NCBI RefSeq assembly: GCF_000516985.1
Contig: NW_006917099.1
Location: 1,814,685 to 1,878,684, forward strand
DNA: 64,000 nt
Direction of reading: 5' to 3'
DNA from: Pestalotiopsis fici W106-1
Lineage: Eukaryota; Ascomycota; Sordariomycetes; Amphisphaeriales; Sporocadaceae
Each line of letters starts with the position of its first letter. Positions within the stretch are counted from its first letter, which is position 1. Below are positions 58,934-64,000 of this stretch, piece after piece. The notes under the pieces were generated by a model. That model did not search any database. It was given only the letters and a program-made list of their open reading frames with translations, and was not told the origin of the DNA. Both the position numbers and the translations under genes were made by a program.

Positions 58934-60061
58934 CTTGACTTCCGGGTGTATGACAGGTGGAAAGCCAGATTACGTTTTATACCAAGGGACGAATGATTCG
59001 GTTCTTTATGCCGGCTTATTGAGGTTTTCGAGTGCTCGAGAGCAGGGAGGAAAACTTTTCAACGATTTTGATGATCTTTAAATGTTTTCGAACAAATGCC
59101 GATGGGAGTTTTGTGTCGCAGGCATAAGTGGAGGGTCGAAAGAAGTAAATTATTCCATAATATGCACCATAGAGACAGAGTTGACAATAAGAGTGATATA
59201 TCAAGGGCTTGGCTAGTATAAAGATAGTAGGATCGTATGATCAATTGAGTCGAAATGAAGATCGCGGCCCCCGAGTCATGATCAATTGGTTCTGAGAGGT
59301 GTGAATAGCTGAGCTAAATTGCTCCACTGTTCTGTAAGCGTCGGTGATCTTGCGAAATAACAATGCGAAATGAGTGGCCCTTGCGCGGGTGTATTCAAGA
59401 CCCGCCTCGCTTGTGTGTCAGAAACTCGCCGTTTTGGTGAGAACGAAGGAAGCTCCATTTTTGTAAACAGCCAAAAGTAGTTTCAGAGGCCCGATATTTT
59501 CATGGAATGGGTCAAAACAATTGTTCAAGGGGAATTTCCACAGCCACGTTTCAATGTGCCACTATATAACTGAGCACACCGCCACCGGACCAGGACTACT
59601 GTGTATCCTGTTCTGCCTTGGTAAATAGAGCTCGGTCGTGCCCCACAGTTTTTCCATTATGGGCCGTTGTGACTATAAATATCTTCCATGGAAGAGCTCC
59701 TTTGTTGAGATGATTGGCGGATCACGGCTCCCATTCAAAAGGCCTAGTATAGGATTTAAGAGGATCCGTACCTGTCTCGGGCCCGAATAACAGCACGAGA
59801 TCCTGATCCAAGACTTTATTTGTAATGTTATTGACTTTCCAAAGCCATTTTTCTGTGAGGTGGCAATTTCTCCATAAGTCATTATGGGTTTAGTATAAGC
59901 GATGTTGAGGCCCGGATTCATGTGCCCCAAAATCTCGATACCACTGTTCCACCTATCAGCATTGCCTCTCTTATAGGCACAAGAAACGCGGGGAAGCCAC
60001 GGAAGTTGAGATACCACTTTCAGAAGGACTATCCAATCTATTAATTGTTTACCACCCTTGC
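58934..60061. other. Intergenic, nothing recognised
   Basis: About 1.1 kb. A 130-codon minus frame just downstream of the dextranase (59673-60065) shows no family features and is not annotated. Confidence 0.5.
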
Positions 60062-61974
60062 TCAAATAATTGTCACATTGCCATTCGTGAGATATGTAGA
60101 GGCAATGTGGAGGGCTCCAAGACTGCTGGGGCCGTAATTACCAGCAGCCTGCGTGATGCGGGTGCCGTTGATTGAGAAATTCTTAATGACAAACCCCTCC
60201 AATGCTGCCACGGTCCCTGTGGAATCCGTAAAGAGTGGCAATTCACTCTTATAGATACCGTTTGTCTTTACACTAAAAGCTTCGAGACTGATGTTCTCCA
60301 GAGTAAAGTTCTTGTAATTCGATAATGGGCAGATCCGCATCAAGTTGCCTCCTATACCTTCTGCTCTGATATTGCCAAAATAGACATTTGACATTATCTT
60401 TGACAGATCTGCATTATTCGACAGAGACTCGGAGATGTCATAGACTTGGTTAGCTCCAATAATACTGGGGTGCGAGCCATTGCTGCTGTATCTCATGTGG
60501 ATGACGTTTACACCATTGACAGTAATGTTGTGTATGTTTCGGGATGCCCAACCATACTGAATGATGGGGGCAGTCTTGCCCTTCCAGACAACGACATTCT
60601 CAACCAATACGTTTGATCCATAGGTTTTGATCGTATCGTCTCCGGAGTGGTAGAAAGTATCGCGAACAGTGGAGCCCTTGTACAATGTCGTCCCGTCTGT
60701 CTGGCCAAAGTAGGCACCAACTTGCTTGTAGTCAAACTGGCGAATGGAGATGGTGGTCAAGTCTCCCTTGAAATCAATGGAGTTGAACGGGGGGGCATTT
60801 GTTGTTGGTCCGGCGAGCAAGAAGGTTTGCTGTACGTTGTCGGTACTGTCTCCGGTCCACATACGTAGGGAATCACTGTTGCTCTTTGTGTTGGTGTAGT
60901 TCTCAGCCGTATTGGCCTGGTAGACATATCTCTCGCCAGACAGCACGCCGTGGCCTGTTGCTTTTATCAAGGTCGCTTCTGTGGTGAATTGCATCGCGCC
61001 TTTGACATAGGCGCCGGGAGACAAATAGACCCAATTGACAGAACTTGACAGTGTCGCGTGAGTGGTTGCTGGCATGTAGTGCACTCCAGGCATGAAATAC
61101 ACTACTTCATTGCTGATGGAACTAAGATCTGGGACGTCTCCAGGGTGTACGATATAGGTTGTCGCTGCTGTTTGATCTGGCACCAGATCATCAGATGGGA
61201 ACGGGCTAGCAAAGATGAGAAGAGCATCATGCGGCTCAGTCCCCATGATGGGGTTTTTATCGGTGAACGACGAAACATAATTCGGTCCATCCGAGTGCCA
61301 GTTCTGGACAAAGTCACAAGTCGTCGTCGCACAGCTGTCATGGTAGTCGTACAGATTGTCCTTGAACTCGACCGAGAATCTGAGTCCTTGGGCACTATAC
61401 GGTACAAGTATGTATACATTGCCAGCCCCGTCATCCGTGACCGTCAAGTCGAGGTTTGTTGGACGAATCACTACGTTGCTTGCCACTGATGGGTTATCTC
61501 CGCGACGGGTGACTTTGACCCATGTGTCCGATGAATACAGAAATTGCGTCCAGGCCATTGTAATCCAAATATCGGCTTCTATCGTAACAGCATCGTCGGC
61601 GGTAGTGGTGGAGGTAGGATCACCAGGGATGATGATATTGCCTTGGCCATTTCGAGGGATGGTCTCGTACACGAACGTGTTGTAGCTGAAGACTGAGGTT
61701 AATAATGGCCGTTGCAGCGCAAATTACCAAGGAAATCCTACTAAGTGTTTGAGGTATCTACAGTTGATTTTACCCACGCAGAATAGACATGCGATTGCCG
61801 GACATTGCCCTCTTGAACTGGAGTCTCATAATTGATCTCGCCATTTTCGTGCCACCACGTCTGCAGGCTGGATAGATCCGCGGTTACATTGTCAGCGGCT
61901 ATGGTGTCTGCATAGGTGCCGGGAAGCAAGCACGCCACACGTAGAAGAATGAGCCATGGTGTAAAGCGCCGCAT
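60062..61974 (-). CDS. GH49 dextranase, secreted
   Basis: Two exons, complement(60062..61685, 61742..61974), encode 618 residues, matching the usual length of fungal dextranases. The ATG at 61974 gives a signal peptide (RFTPWLILLRVACLLPGTYA); the 56-nt intron joins TSNTY to YNTFVYETIPRNG. The N-terminal beta-sandwich (LQTWWHENGEINYETPVQ and SHVYSAWV) is followed by a right-handed beta-helix containing VVYFMPGVHYM, LSPGAYVKGA, the catalytic Asp region YHSGDDTIKTYGSNV, and VVWKGKTAPIIQYGW. These are GH49 hallmarks as seen in Penicillium DexA. The enzyme would hydrolyse alpha-1,6 links in dextran outside the cell. The gene is a right flank, unrelated in function to the metabolite locus. Confidence 0.88.
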
Positions 61975-62328
61975 GGTGGGTCTCTTGGCCTGAACCACAA
62001 GTTGGGTTGGAGAGGAATAGTGATGGAGGCCCAGTGATCGGCCGTGCCCGCACCGACGGCATTGTGTAGCATTAATAGGAAAAAAGGTGTTGATCGAGAC
62101 GGGCTCTGTACAAGCAATCATTCAGCTCCTCTCGAATCCACTAGGGAGAGATAGTCTTTGTCCTTTGACATGTTCAGTCCAATAGAATCGTTTCGCAGGA
62201 TTCTGTCTTTAATCTCTGTTTGAGAGCGAAGGATCCCGCTAACGAAATCAAATGCGATGAGAGGGTGCGAGCGCTGGAGATGTGGGGGCGGGTGCGAGCT
62301 GCAGATGCGAGGCGTGGAGTCGATAAAA
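61975..62328. other. Dextranase upstream region
   Basis: About 350 bp between the dextranase ATG and the putative MITE. It presumably includes the promoter. Nothing else is seen. Confidence 0.5.
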
Positions 62329-62790
62329 ATGAGACTTATTATTCGGGCAGTGTGTACTTTTTTATCCGGGCAGTGCTAACAAGATACTTTCCCTAATAAC
62401 TTTCCAAGCCTCGATCGCATTAAGCTCAAATTTGGATAACAGAGATTTTATTAATATATAATAATATATACCAAATTTTATTTATATCTATTTTGATTTG
62501 AGAGAGGTATATGAATAAAAGGAAGTGGCTTACGTACATACTTGGTCTCTAATGGGACTTAGGCCTGGACGATACGTAGCATCTACCATAAACCACACAA
62601 TACAATCTTCTACGCCAGCACCAGCTGGAAAAAAAAAACAGCGACGATTAACTCTAAATCAGGATCCATTTGTCTATTATTTTTTTTTTCTTTTTTTTTC
62701 GAGCCGTTAAAATAGAAAAATATGGCTATGGAATTAGGTGACACACAGCCCGGATAAAAAAGTGGACACAGCCCGAATATTAGCTCTCAT
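62329..62790. mobile_element. Putative MITE with about 47-bp terminal inverted repeats
   Basis: The segment 62329-62375 and the reverse complement of 62744-62790 match at about 40 of 47 positions; both run from ATGAGA through ATTCGGGC[A/T]GTGT and ACTTTTTTATCCGGGC to [A/T]GTG. Each arm contains CGGGCWGTG twice. The 462-bp interior is AT-rich and codes for nothing, so it would depend on a transposase elsewhere. A clear target-site duplication could not be set; both flanks are A-rich. Tc1/mariner origin is a guess. Confidence 0.6.
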
Positions 62791-64000
62791 AAAAATAGGC
62801 TCAAAGAACCGATCTCGAAAAGCTAATCTGCGTTAATCCTTACCCCGGAAATGGGGATTTAGGCAAAGACAGGCGCTATCAGTGCCCTGTGTCGTACTAG
62901 GTACCCACTAAAGTCTAGAAAAACTTCCACGTTTGCTGCCACAAAACCAGCGGTTCAACTGCCCTGCGACAAAAAGACGCTGTCGGATCGTAGAGCTCAC
63001 GAGCATAGCTATGAAATAGCAGTTGCAACAGCAATTATTCGACCGTCCTTGGGTTCCATCTATAATGTGCGGTGTCAAGCGTCAATTTGATTGAGTAAGG
63101 CCTTGTTATCCTGATTCGCAATCTTGTGCTGTCTCTGATTTATCCAGGTTGACACGTCACTGGCTTACGTTTATATTGTATCTTTATTTCTCTGCAACCA
63201 GATGGTGTTTTGATGAAAAGCAATTGATTCTTATTTTAGAAAAGAACTTGCTATCCAAAGTACTAATCAAAGATTTTTTTTTCTGTAAAAAGAGCTTTGA
63301 TTGTCGTGGAAGACTAAAGTTGTCCAAAAAGGAAATACACTTTGATAGTTCAAATGCCAGCTCGCCAACTTTACGTCGCGATGACACTATGCTCCGATTT
63401 CACGATCTCAACGGTCTCACCCTGCCTTTTGATCAATTGTGAACTTGAGCACGATGCCATCGGCTGGCTTCACCACGCGTGCTATCTGCATCAGACCACG
63501 AACTTGGTATACGGAGCCCATCGAGAGATCAGAGTGTCTATTGGATTTATCCACCCGTTCAAATAATTTGGTCGGGCGTGTGAACCCGGCGAGTCGCAGA
63601 ATGACGTCGAAGACTCATTCGCTTGACAAGACTACCGCCCCTGCTGAGAGCCAAGGCTGACCATCATGGAGAACCCGTAGGTGCACAGTTTGGAAAGGGC
63701 GTGATCTGCGGACTTGGCAATTCCTTCTCGCAATTTACGCTCGCAATGTGCCTATAATGGTTCTTGACGCCTATTCAGGTATGTCGTTGCTGGGCAGCCT
63801 TGAGCGCCAGATCCAAGTGCGTATCAATCTAGTACTCAGATAGTCTTAGCAGCGGGAAGTTGGGTATGCTTTCCCTATCTTCATCGACATACTCATGTCC
63901 ACATCAAAAAAGTCGATTCTTGCTGCTCTATGTCTATTTTTGCTGGGTTTTTTGAGGCTGAATCTATTCACTACACCACTAGACTTTTTACACAAGGATC
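62791..64000. other. Right-end intergenic, nothing supported
   Basis: About 1.2 kb to the window edge. A short inverted repeat (AATCAAAG...CTTTGATT, about 63268-63302) around a T9 run is visible. Frames at 63.1-63.6 kb are short and without resemblance. A gene may begin beyond the edge. Confidence 0.5.

Noticed and set aside
59673..60065. 130-codon minus-strand frame directly after the dextranase stop
   Set aside because: No resemblance to any family and no start context; the dextranase is complete without it.
63149..63660. Short frames at the right end as the start of a new gene
   Set aside because: AT-rich, no motifs and no signal peptide; cannot be supported without sequence beyond the window.

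Overview
This window comes from a filamentous ascomycete (Pezizomycotina). The genes are split by short GT-AG introns of about 43-166 nt. The families present are typical of these fungi: a fungal bifunctional diterpene cyclase, a highly reducing polyketide synthase (HR-PKS), SAT4/PTH11-type rhodopsin-domain proteins, a HET-domain relic and a GH49 dextranase. I would guess a Sordariomycete, but nothing in the window fixes the genus. Exon coordinates below come from reading splice sites by eye and requiring the frame to close. They were not tested against transcripts.

Layout. Left flank (1-8 kb): the 5' part of the Paf1-complex gene CTR9 (minus), a GPI-type GH5 cellulase (minus), a mitochondrial rhomboid protease (plus) and a decayed secreted-protein fragment. 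From about 9.3 kb to 57.5 kb the window reads as a secondary-metabolite locus. In order it holds a secreted epoxide hydrolase-like protein, P450-A, a SAT4-like membrane protein, a SAM methyltransferase, a bifunctional class II/class I diterpene cyclase, a glutathione S-transferase, MFS transporter 1, P450-B, a second SAT4-like protein, P450-C, a small GPI-type secreted protein, a HET pseudogene, a small repeat protein, a gibberellin-4-desaturase-like dioxygenase, MFS transporter 2, P450-D, a third SAT4-like protein and an HR-PKS (KS-AT-DH-MT-ER-KR-ACP). Right flank (57.8-64 kb): an unknown two-exon protein, a GH49 dextranase and a probable MITE.

How the genes may work together (inference). 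The cyclase would turn geranylgeranyl diphosphate into a labdane-related diterpene. Two kaurene-oxidase/gibberellin-type P450s, two other P450s, the 2-oxoglutarate dioxygenase and the methyltransferase would then decorate it. The HR-PKS would make a C-methylated reduced polyketide chain, possibly an acyl group on the diterpene. The epoxide hydrolase and GST could process or detoxify reactive intermediates, and the two MFS pumps could export product. I find no GGPP synthase, no pathway transcription factor and no acyltransferase or thioesterase for chain release in the window. These must lie elsewhere, or the diterpene and polyketide halves may be two adjacent pathways.

Large gene-poor gaps (notably 43.8-46.3 kb and 62.8-64 kb) hold homopolymer tracts and AT-rich stretches but no recognisable gene.
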